A DNA stretch of 64,000 nucleotides from Desulfonema magnum (GTDB lineage: Bacteria; Desulfobacterota; Desulfobacteria; Desulfobacterales; 4be13). This document shows, piece by piece, positions 1 through 7,634 of this stretch. The notes beneath the pieces are model-generated. The model was given only the letters and a program-made list of their open reading frames with translations, made no database searches and was not told the DNA's origin. Location: NCBI RefSeq assembly GCF_017377395.1, contig NZ_CP061800.1, forward strand, positions 5,539,633 through 5,603,632, written 5' to 3'. The position numbers were made by a program, and so were the translations under genes. Numbering within the stretch: the stretch's first letter is position 1; each line of letters opens with the position of its first letter.

Positions 1-626
1 TGCTTTGGTGTAAGTTTGTTTTGTTTCAGATATCGTCCCGGGCATATTCCCTGGATATCAATAATGCTGAATCCTTTAAAACGTATGGCCTGTTCCATGA
101 GCGCGGGGAGGTCTTTCTGATACGCTGACGCACGAGCCGCAAATGACGCGCCCGCAGCCACGGCAACTTTCCCCACGTCCACAGGCTTCTCCATCATGCC
201 GAGAAAACCCGATCCCCCGGAGCTATGACACGGCGTGGTTGGCGAGAACTGGCCTCCGGTCATGCCAAAGTTAAAATTGTTAAGGATGAGGAGTGTCAGA
301 TTCAGATTTCTCCGACAGGCCGCAAGCAGATGCGCTCCGCCAATGCCCAGCCCTCCGTCACCCATTGTCACGACAATATTCAGCTCAGGCCGTGCCATCT
401 TTAAACCCGCGGCATAGGTCAGCGCTCTTCCGTGAAGTCCGTGCAGCGCGTGGGTGTTAAAAAAGGTGTCAAAAAGCCCGGAGCATCCGATATCACTGAC
501 AATGGCAATCTGGTTGCCCTGAAGTCCCATATGTTCAAACGCTTTGTCCAGGGCATGGAGAATTCGCTCATGTGAGCATCCGGGACAGAACACCGGGGGA
601 CGATTTTTATTGAGCAAACTTGTCAT
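1..626 (-). CDS. 2-oxoacid:ferredoxin oxidoreductase, beta (TPP-binding) subunit, partial
   Basis: Runs off the left edge of the window, so its C-terminus is missing; about 208 residues are visible. The N-terminus has the Cys pair of the family in FCPGCSHE (near residues 13-20). The thiamine-pyrophosphate signature follows as GDGG (VTMGDGGLGIGGAH), then an NNFNFGMTGGQ stretch typical of KorB/VorC-type subunits. It oxidatively decarboxylates a 2-oxoacid to acyl-CoA with ferredoxin as acceptor, together with the alpha subunit encoded just upstream. Its ATG (624-626 on the minus strand) lies inside the 3' end of the alpha gene, a 20-nt overlap that indicates translational coupling. The substrate (2-oxoglutarate, branched-chain or other 2-oxoacid) cannot be fixed from this sequence. 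Confidence 0.85.
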   Translation of the reverse strand, partial: MTSLLNKNRPPVFCPGCSHERILHALDKAFEHMGLQGNQIAIVSDIGCSGLFDTFFNTHALHGLHGRALTYAAGLKMARPELNIVVTMGDGGLGIGGAHLLAACRRNLNLTLLILNNFNFGMTGGQFSPTTPCHSSGGSGFLGMMEKPVDVGKVAVAAGASFAARASAYQKDLPALMEQAIRFKGFSIIDIQGICPGRYLKQNKLTPK

Positions 627-1737
627 TCAGCACCTCCTTTATCCGATCCGGCGTGATGAGCCGGCCATCCATCTGACCTAAGAATTCGATGTGCTTATGT
701 TTCAGGATTCGTTCAATTTCTCTGACATACTGGCCCAGGTTCATCTCAGGCACAAGGATGTTCGTGACCTGTTCTGTTTTCTGACGAATGAAATTCTCAG
801 GAACAGGCCAGAGGGTTTTTAAAATCAGGAGGGAAACAGGTTTTCCTTCGGCTTTCAGTGTGTTGCATACTGCCTTTGCTGCCCTTGCGGTAACACCGTA
901 ACAAAGAATCATGGTCTCGGCTTTTGGTTCGATAACAGCTTCTGCAAAGGTGAACTTGTCAACGTCAGCTTCGATTTTCTGCTTCATCCGTTCCAGCATG
1001 GCAGCAATTTCATTGGGATCAGTTGTGATATAACCCGGTGCTCCGTGGGTGGAGGAGGTTTGGCGGACAATATGGTTTCCGCCGATGGGCAGGAATCCGG
1101 GAACATTCTTTCCAGGTAAAGATTTGAAAGGAAGAAAGGGGTCATTGCCGGACGGAGGGGAACGGTCGATCCGCTTCGGCCATCTGAGTGTTTTTAAATC
1201 AATGCTTTCTCTGGTGAGTCCGATTTCTTTGTTGGATGCCAGAATGACCGGGCACCGATAGGCCTCAGCCAAATTAAAGGCCTCCGCCGTGAGCGTAAAG
1301 CAATCCGCAATATCCACCGGAGCGAGGACAATCAGAGGCATGCCCCCGGAATTTCCCCACCGCATGAACTGAATATCACCGTCCGCACCTCGGGTGGCAG
1401 AACCGGTGGAGGGGCCTAATCGCTGTACTTCGGCAATAACCAGCGGTATCTCGGAGCCGATGGCAAAGGAGATTTGTTCGGAACAGAGACTCAGCCCCGG
1501 CCCGGATGTGGCGGTCATGGCTTTCAACCCTCCCATGGAAGCGCCGATACAGCAGCCCAGGGCTGAAATCTCATCTTCGGCCTGCAACACGGTTCCGCCG
1601 CATGGCGGTAAAATCCTGAGCATTGTGTTAAATATTGTTGTGGCGGGGCTAATGGGATAACCTGCGAAAAAACGGCATCCCGCGTGATACGCCCCCCAGG
1701 CCATGGCCTCATTTCCTTCAAGAAGACTAAGTTTCAT
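607..1737 (-). CDS. 2-oxoacid:ferredoxin oxidoreductase, alpha subunit
   Basis: 376 residues. The chosen start MKLSLLEGNEAMAWGAYHAG matches the usual family N-terminus and has AAAGGAG just upstream; an in-frame ATG 66 nt earlier only adds a Cys-containing stretch (CPLCSR) that is not typical. Family features seen: GYPISPATTIFN, QAEDEISALG, a SGPGLSL loop, and a C-terminal region (from about residue 275) that begins MILCYGVTARAAK. Pairs with the overlapping beta gene to form a KorAB/VorBC-like enzyme. No KorD-type ferredoxin or gamma subunit gene lies immediately upstream: the 1738-1950 stretch has no gene I can support. Confidence 0.85.
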   Translation of the reverse strand: MKLSLLEGNEAMAWGAYHAGCRFFAGYPISPATTIFNTMLRILPPCGGTVLQAEDEISALGCCIGASMGGLKAMTATSGPGLSLCSEQISFAIGSEIPLVIAEVQRLGPSTGSATRGADGDIQFMRWGNSGGMPLIVLAPVDIADCFTLTAEAFNLAEAYRCPVILASNKEIGLTRESIDLKTLRWPKRIDRSPPSGNDPFLPFKSLPGKNVPGFLPIGGNHIVRQTSSTHGAPGYITTDPNEIAAMLERMKQKIEADVDKFTFAEAVIEPKAETMILCYGVTARAAKAVCNTLKAEGKPVSLLILKTLWPVPENFIRQKTEQVTNILVPEMNLGQYVREIERILKHKHIEFLGQMDGRLITPDRIKEVLNDKFAQ

Positions 1738-1950
1738 CTCATGCTCCTTTCGCTTGTTACTTCTGCTGCACAGGGGACAGCGCGCGACATCATCTGCTGT
1801 CACCCTGTTCTGATGGGGTGAGTTTCGCTACGCGCCATTCACTTTGTAAAACTCAGAAGGCTTTTATAGTGTAACGGTATAAGACAAATAGGTCAATAGG
1901 GCGGAAACAGTATTTTGAGCGGCATGGGCTGATAAGGCGGTTTGTCATAA

Positions 1951-2040
1951 GGAGTGCAAAAATAGAGCGAAGCGGTTTTTTGCATCCTGCCGGAATTCTT
2001 ATACGGTGCAAAAAACCGCTTCGCTCTATTTTTGCACTCC
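1951..2040. repeat. 34-bp perfect inverted repeat, head of a repeat cluster
   Basis: Arms 1951-1984 and 2007-2040 are exact reverse complements (GGAGTGCAAAAATAGAGCGA and on) separated by 22 bases. The right arm is the same motif as the 63-bp tandem repeats that follow, so this is one inverted copy facing the array. Transcribed, it would form a very stable hairpin. Confidence 0.9.
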
Positions 2041-2086
2041 GGATAAAAAATTTTCGATCTGCTGGGTATTTGTGCAGGATGATGAT

Positions 2087-2338
2087 GCAAAAAACCGCTT
2101 CGCTCTGTTTTTGCACTCCGGATAAAATTTCGATCTGCTATAGGATAATGCAAAAAACCGCTTCGCTCTGTTTTTGCACTCCGGATAAAATTTCGATCTG
2201 CTATAGGATAATGCAAAAAACCGCTTCGCTCTGTTTTTGCACTCCGGATAAAATTTCGATCTGCTATAGGATAATGCAAAAAACCGCTTCGCTCTGTTTT
2301 TGCACTCCGGATAAAATTTTTGATCTGACTATAGTGAA
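2087..2338. repeat. 63-bp tandem repeat, four copies
   Basis: Copies begin at 2087, 2150, 2213 and 2276 and are nearly identical. Each unit has TGCAAAAAACCGCTTCGCTC, a second short GCACTCC segment, and a spacer ending GATCTGCTATAGGATAA. A more diverged copy lies at 2007-2086. The open frames through it on both strands are by-products of the 63-bp period being a multiple of three. A short 23-bp tandem repeat (GGGGGAAACGAAGCAATGAC core) follows at about 2370-2430. Confidence 0.92.
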
Positions 2339-2453
2339 AAGGGCTTTTTACGGGAATATGATGAGACAGCGACGCAGGGGGAAACGAAGCAATGACACAG
2401 GGGGAAACGAAGCAATGACACAGGGAAATTGGGAGAATCAGAGGCCAAGGCTG

Positions 2454-2795
2454 TCAGATAGCTCCTGTGAGCTGCCTGAATTGCAGATGATGCGGTGCGC
2501 TGATTTTCAGCATCCGTTCCGGACGATCATGGGTTCCGGTCAGCGGTGGGATGCGCGTTGTTTTTTTGTTGATACCAATGTTACGAATGCTCACAAAGCG
2601 ATATTCATACGCCTCTGGTCTGAGGAATTCTGACTGTTGCCAAAACGCCTGTCCGATGGCACGACAATAAGCAATAAAACACTGGGTTCCCTTTAACTGA
2701 CAGATGATTTCTTCTTCTGAGTCACCTTTGCCTTTTTTCATCTCAATGCAGATAATCCAATTTCTTTTATCGGTGTTGGTTACCTGTATCTTCAT
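2454..2795 (-). CDS. hypothetical protein with a possible nuclease-like E-x-K motif
   Basis: 113 residues, family not recognised. The first third reads as one strand-rich block with IICIEMKKGKG, which resembles the E-x-K half of PD-(D/E)XK nuclease folds, but no upstream acidic residue pattern confirms it. The C-terminal half is basic (GINKKTTRIPP, THDRPERML). It is isolated between the repeat cluster and a tRNA gene, with no operon partner. Start ATG at 2795 has only a weak purine stretch upstream. Could be a remnant of a larger gene. Confidence 0.45.
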   Translation of the reverse strand: MKIQVTNTDKRNWIICIEMKKGKGDSEEEIICQLKGTQCFIAYCRAIGQAFWQQSEFLRPEAYEYRFVSIRNIGINKKTTRIPPLTGTHDRPERMLKISAPHHLQFRQLTGAI

Positions 2796-3092
2796 GCAGT
2801 CACCTCCATAATGGTCATGGTGTCATTGTCGAAAATATTTTACCTTCCTTAACTCTGCACGGGGGAATAATCAGCGTCTTCCCAACTTGTAACCGGCATA
2901 AGCCAGTCAGGATAATGGCGGACACATATTAACACCGGAGGCTCTGTGAAAATTGGTCAGAAATCAGATGAATTTTACGGAAACTGGCAAGAAGGGACCA
3001 CTTTTTCAGATGGCGACTACGGGCACCCAACAAAAAAAGGGATAACAGATATATGATGCGCATCTGTTAATCCCTATTATTGATATTCAAAG

Positions 3093-3165
3093 TGCCGAGG
3101 GACAGAATCGAACTGCCGACACGGGGATTTTCAGTCCCCTGCTCTACCGACTGAGCTACCTCGGC
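3093..3165 (-). tRNA. tRNA-Phe (GAA)
   Basis: 73 nt. The acceptor stem GCCGAGG pairs with CCTCGGC, the D-arm has AGCTCAGTCGGTAGAGC, the anticodon loop is CTGAAAA (anticodon GAA), and the T-loop is TTCGATT. Discriminator base A; the CCA end is not encoded. No adjacent tRNA gene. The bases 3166-3349 are AT-rich and hold no gene. Confidence 0.97.
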
Positions 3166-3349
3166 GCAGTCAAAGTGTGAATAAGCTTTTGTCAGAACTT
3201 TACTCAGTTGTCAAGCTTTTTTTTTAACGCAATTTAAATTTTGGAAAAAATTAATGTCAGAACCCGCTCAGTAATGATTTAAAAAGATTTAATTTCAGAA
3301 TATTACAATTTTATCAATTTTTTTTATGGTCAGGGTCAGAATGCTTTTT

Positions 3350-4086
3350 TTATCCCATGTCGCCAAAAAGATATTGTAACAGGGCTGATGCTGCAATGGT
3401 GGCTGTTTCGGCTCTCAAAATACGGGGGCCCAGAGCAGCGGTGACAAACCCGCTGGCGAGTGCGCTTTCGATTTCCCGGGAAGTGAAGCCGCCCTCAGGC
3501 CCCAGCATAACAAAAATGGTATGATATTGTTTGTCATGTAACTGCGGAAACGCAAAATTCATGGTTTCATTTTCCCAGAAAACAATTTTTAAATCATATG
3601 CCTTTCCAATATGTAACAGTTCTTCAAAGGATAACACAGTATCTATGTCAGGAATATGGCTTCGTTTGCATTGCTTGACAGCCTCTCTTGCAATTTTTTT
3701 CCATCGTTCCATACGGCTGGCAAGACGTTTTTTGTCCGGTCTGGAAACCGACCGTTCTGCAATAAAGGGAATCCATTCTGTTATTCCAAGTTCTGTCAGG
3801 TGTCTGACAAGATTATCCATTTTTTTGTCTTTTAAAAACGCCTGGGCAACGGTGATTCGGACAGGTGACTCTGTTGCTGACGAAAGAAAACGAATCAGGG
3901 ATACTTCAACTTTATTGGGAAACAGAGCTGTTATTTTAGCTTCATACTCCCCCCCTCACCGTCAAAAAGCAATATCTCATTCCCCGGTTTCAGGCGTAAC
4001 ACGTTTTTGATATGTTTTGCATCAGAACCGGTTATAATTGGTGAAGGGTTGGCAAGTTCTGATTTATCAATAAAAAAATGCCTCAT
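3350..4086 (-). pseudogene. rsmE: 16S rRNA m3U1498 methyltransferase RsmE, one-base frameshift
   Basis: The gene methylates U1498 of 16S rRNA. The start ATG at 4084-4086 (MRHFFIDKSELANPSPIITG) is the correct N-terminus with the PUA-like domain; the SAM-binding SPOUT knot is intact in the second half (FVMLGPEGGFTSREIE, LGPRILRAETA). The two halves are in different frames: after LLFDGEG the frame breaks in a run of seven G (minus strand; bases 3949-3955), and an eighth G would give an uninterrupted protein of about 245 residues. A single-base homopolymer change may be a genuine mutation or a sequencing error. Confidence 0.85.
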
Positions 4087-4697
4087 AATATCTTTCACAT
4101 ATAACTAAAAATATCATTTGTAAATCTTTAATTTATATGATGCAAAATTTTTAGCAGATCAGAAATTTTCGATCTGCTGTATATATTAAGGATGACAAAC
4201 GGTTGAATTATCCCCCTCCCAAAAAAGCAAATCTTGACACATTGCACACCTTATGATAGTTTTTCCAAATTAAGGGGCTTTGTCTGATAACAAATTAATA
4301 ATATTGTGATTTTGGTTTTTTCAGACAGACTTCCCGCTATAATATCGAATGATCAGAAAGTTACTTCTGATCAAAAAATTGCCCGGATGAATCAGAAAAC
4401 TGTCTTTTTGCAGGCAAGACAATTTTCTATACCAGAAAAAATTTCAGATCAGCGTATCTGAGTACTAAATTATCATCAGCAAATCAAAAAAGACCGAACC
4501 GGCATTGCGACCTCATGTAGCCTCGTTCTTCTATCTTTGGCTTGGGAACGCGCTTGTGTGCAAAGTTCCGGCTCTGTATGCTTCAGGAATTTTGCGAACC
4601 CCGGATTTTATGAAGGAAGCTGAAGTGTTTCGGCTTCTGACCATGTTAAAAACAAATTGTTTTTTTGAATATTATGTAAAAAAATGGGGGATTTGAT
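4087..4697. other. gene-poor intergenic stretch with small palindromes
   Basis: Contains a palindrome at 4152-4178 (AGCAGATCAGAAATTTTCGA and on) built from the GATCTGCT motif that recurs at 2050, 57590 and elsewhere, and another at about 4350-4373 (TGATCAGAA...TTCTGATCA). The frame 4505-4696 (63 residues, PHVASFFYLWLGNALV) ends at the ribosome-binding site of the next gene. It looks like a recurrent repeat-derived peptide rather than a gene, but I cannot exclude a small protein. Confidence 0.4.
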
Positions 4698-7610
4698 ATG
4701 AGAAATAAAAATGAACCCAGTCAGATAACAAAAGAGATATCGCCTCTGACAGAGGATGAAGACAGAATCAGACTTACAGACACCGATGACAAGTCTCTCA
4801 CGAGTGATGAAAAATCTGTTAATTTGAATACAGAAATAAGCGTGTCAGAAAACCTTGAGGAAATTATTTTGCTTGATAATATTATCGCTGAAGATCTTAT
4901 GGATGATGAAAAGGTTGTTGATCTGGATGCTGAAAACATAGGCGTTCCCCCCCCAGTCCCTGAAGAGACTATTCTGCTTGATGATATTATCGCTGAAGAC
5001 CTCATGGATGATGATGAGATCATTGATTTGGATGTCGAAGATATAAGTGCTTTGCCGAACCATGAAGAAGCTCTCTTACTTCAGGATGTTATTCCTAAGA
5101 CAACAGAAGATGAGGATGCGGACGAGGATGAGGAAATTATTGATTTGGATGTGGGAGCTATCATCACTCGGCCTGGTGTCCAAGAACCAACTGCGTCTGA
5201 AGATATGGTCGCTAAGATCCTGCCTGAAAAAGAGGAATACCTCACTGAACCGGATACTGAAAGCATGAATGAGGAAATGATCTTGTTTCAGGATGTCCTA
5301 ACTCAAATGCCCCCGGAAGATGAGGAAGCTGAGGAGATTGTTGATCTGGATGAGGAGACCGTCATTGCCCCTCCGGACATGGAAGAGATCATCATGCTTC
5401 AGGAGGCCCCGGAAGATGAGGAAGCTGAGAAGGTTATTGATCTGGATGAGGAGACCGTCATTGCCCCTCCGGACATGGAAGAGATCATCATGCTTCAGGA
5501 GGCCCCGGAAGATGAGGAAGCTGAGAAGGTTATTGATCTGGATGAGGAGACCGTCATTGCCCCGCCGGACATGGAAGAGACCGTCATGCTTCAGGATTCC
5601 CTGTCCGATATAGCTGAAGCGGGGGAAACTGCCGACTTTGACGAGGAAACCATCATGGCTCCGCCGGACATGGAGGAGACCGTCATGCTTCAGGAGGCCT
5701 CGTCTGACAGTTCAGACCCGGGCGGGTTTGCCGATTTTGACGAGGAGACCATCATGGCTCCGCCGGACATGGAGGAGACCGTCATGCTTCAGGAGGCCTC
5801 GTCTGACAGTTCAGACCCGGGCGGGTTTGCCGATTTTGACGAGGAAACCATCATGGCTCCGCCGGACATGGAGGAGACCGTCATGCTTCAGGAGGCCTCG
5901 TCTGACAGTTCAGACCCGGGCGGGTTTGCCGATTTTGACGAGGAAACCATCATGGCTCCGCCGGACATGGAGGAGACCGTCATGCTTCAGGAGGCCTCGT
6001 CTGACAGTTCAGACCCGGGCGGGTTTGCCGACTTTGACGAGGAAACCATCATGGCTCCGCCGGACATGGAGGAGACCGTCATGCTTCAGGGTTCCCTGTC
6101 CGACATAGCCGAACCGGGAGAAACTGCCGACTTTGACGAGGAAACCATCATGGCTCCGCCGGACATGGAGGAGACCGTCATGCTTCAGGGTTCCCTGTCC
6201 GACATAGCCGAACCGGGAGAAACTGCCGACTTTGACGAGGAAACCATCATGGCTCCGCCGGACATGGAGGAGACCGTCATGCTTCAGGAGGTCTCGTCTG
6301 ACAGTTCAGACCCGGGCGGGTTTGCCGACTTTGACGAGGAGACCATCATGGCTCCGCCGGACATGGAGGAGACCGTCATGCTTCAGGAGGTCTCGTCTGA
6401 CAGTTCAGACCCGGGCGGGTTTGCCGACTTTGACGAGGAGACCATCATGGCTCCGCCGGACATGGAGGAGACCGTCATGCTTCAGGGTTCCCTGTCCGAC
6501 ATGCCCGAATCGGAAGAATTTATTGATCTGGACGAGGAGACCATCATTGCCCCTTCCGATCTCAGAGAAGATGATGATATTATTGATCTTGTTGATGTTG
6601 TTGATAGCGATTCCATTTTAAAAGCTGAAGAAAGTCATAAGCCTGATATGGCTTCACTGAGAGACAATACTAAAACATATGGATTTGACGACACCAATGA
6701 AGCATTCCCTTTGTCAGAGAATAAAGAAACCTCTGATTTTGACGATGATGAGCCGTCAGCTTTACTGGCAGATGATGACATTGAGGACACTGACGATGAT
6801 GCGCCGTCAGCTTTACTGACAGATGATGACATTGAGGACACTGACGATGATGCGCCGTCAGCTTTTCTGGCAGATGATGACATTGAAGACACTGACAAGG
6901 CTTCTCCTCCGGATATTGAAGGCATTTTTGATGATCTTTCCAATAAAACAAGATCAGCTTCATCAGAACATCATGCTGGTATAAAAGAATTTCCCTCTTT
7001 GGATATTGAAGACGTATTTGATTTGTCTTCCGATAAAACATTAACTTCACCAAATCACGACGCTGATATAAAAGAGCCTCCGTCTCTGGATATTGAAGAT
7101 ATCTTTGATTTGTCTTCTGATAATAAAACATCAGTTTCACCGGAAGAGGATAAAAAGGAAAAAGTTCCTGAAATTGTTGGTGACGAAGAACTCATGGAAT
7201 TTACTGATTTTTTAGACGATGAATCAGATAGTTATGAGCAACCGGGAAAAGATTTGCTTGATCTCTCGGAGTCGGATGCGGATCAGAAAACAAACAGTTT
7301 GGAAAAATTATTTGGTCCCGATTCTCAGAAAGAAAAGCCTTTGAACAAATTTGATAATATTTTTTCGAAACCTGTTTCCGACAAAAATGGAAAACAAGGA
7401 TTCGTCCCCTTGGAAGACGAATTATCCCAGATTCCTTCCGAACAGTTGGAGGCGGTTTTGGAGCATGTAATAAAAAAGGTGTTTTCAGAAAAAGTGTTTT
7501 CAGAAAAAATTGAAGCAAAACTTATTGATGTGATTGAAAAAGCAGTTGCAAAAGAAATTGAACAGTTAAAAGATGACTGGTTCATCGAAGATGTGGTGGA
7601 TGACGAATAA
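4698..7610 (+). CDS. very acidic tandem-repeat protein with conserved C-terminal helical domain
   Basis: 970 residues, strongly acidic almost throughout, no signal peptide and no membrane segment, so probably cytoplasmic. Residues 1-200 hold irregular repeats (EEIILLDNIIAEDLMDD type). Residues about 210-620 hold some twelve repeats of 30-33 residues with core DEETIMAPPDMEETVMLQ. Residues about 690-740 hold three repeats of DDDIEDTDDDAPSALL. The last 70 residues are quite different: amphipathic and Lys/Glu-rich (PSEQLEAVLEHVIKKVFSEK), as in C-terminal helical domains of delta-proteobacterial scaffold or response proteins. Start has GGGGGA upstream. valS follows after 24 nt, so the two may be co-transcribed. 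Function unknown; a scaffold or low-complexity binding role is only a guess. Confidence 0.8.
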   Translation: MRNKNEPSQITKEISPLTEDEDRIRLTDTDDKSLTSDEKSVNLNTEISVSENLEEIILLDNIIAEDLMDDEKVVDLDAENIGVPPPVPEETILLDDIIAEDLMDDDEIIDLDVEDISALPNHEEALLLQDVIPKTTEDEDADEDEEIIDLDVGAIITRPGVQEPTASEDMVAKILPEKEEYLTEPDTESMNEEMILFQDVLTQMPPEDEEAEEIVDLDEETVIAPPDMEEIIMLQEAPEDEEAEKVIDLDEETVIAPPDMEEIIMLQEAPEDEEAEKVIDLDEETVIAPPDMEETVMLQDSLSDIAEAGETADFDEETIMAPPDMEETVMLQEASSDSSDPGGFADFDEETIMAPPDMEETVMLQEASSDSSDPGGFADFDEETIMAPPDMEETVMLQEASSDSSDPGGFADFDEETIMAPPDMEETVMLQEASSDSSDPGGFADFDEETIMAPPDMEETVMLQGSLSDIAEPGETADFDEETIMAPPDMEETVMLQGSLSDIAEPGETADFDEETIMAPPDMEETVMLQEVSSDSSDPGGFADFDEETIMAPPDMEETVMLQEVSSDSSDPGGFADFDEETIMAPPDMEETVMLQGSLSDMPESEEFIDLDEETIIAPSDLREDDDIIDLVDVVDSDSILKAEESHKPDMASLRDNTKTYGFDDTNEAFPLSENKETSDFDDDEPSALLADDDIEDTDDDAPSALLTDDDIEDTDDDAPSAFLADDDIEDTDKASPPDIEGIFDDLSNKTRSASSEHHAGIKEFPSLDIEDVFDLSSDKTLTSPNHDADIKEPPSLDIEDIFDLSSDNKTSVSPEEDKKEKVPEIVGDEELMEFTDFLDDESDSYEQPGKDLLDLSESDADQKTNSLEKLFGPDSQKEKPLNKFDNIFSKPVSDKNGKQGFVPLEDELSQIPSEQLEAVLEHVIKKVFSEKVFSEKIEAKLIDVIEKAVAKEIEQLKDDWFIEDVVDDE
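5335..6545 (+). repeat. 99-bp coding tandem repeats (about 12 copies)
   Basis: Coding repeats inside the acidic protein. Two linker types alternate in blocks after the common core: SSDSSDPGGFA (four, then two copies) and SLSDIAEPGETA (one early variant, then two copies). Several adjacent copies are identical at the DNA level, which implies recent duplication or gene conversion. Confidence 0.92.
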
Positions 7611-7634
7611 TTAATTTGAGGAGTGTAATATTAT

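Noticed and set aside
2087..2338. CRISPR array
   Set aside because: Units are contiguous 63-bp tandem copies with no variable spacers, and there are no cas genes.
5320..6621. Arg/Trp/Pro-rich frames (RRTWRRPSCFRRPR) in the acidic repeat gene
   Set aside because: Alternate-frame translation of the 99-bp coding repeats.
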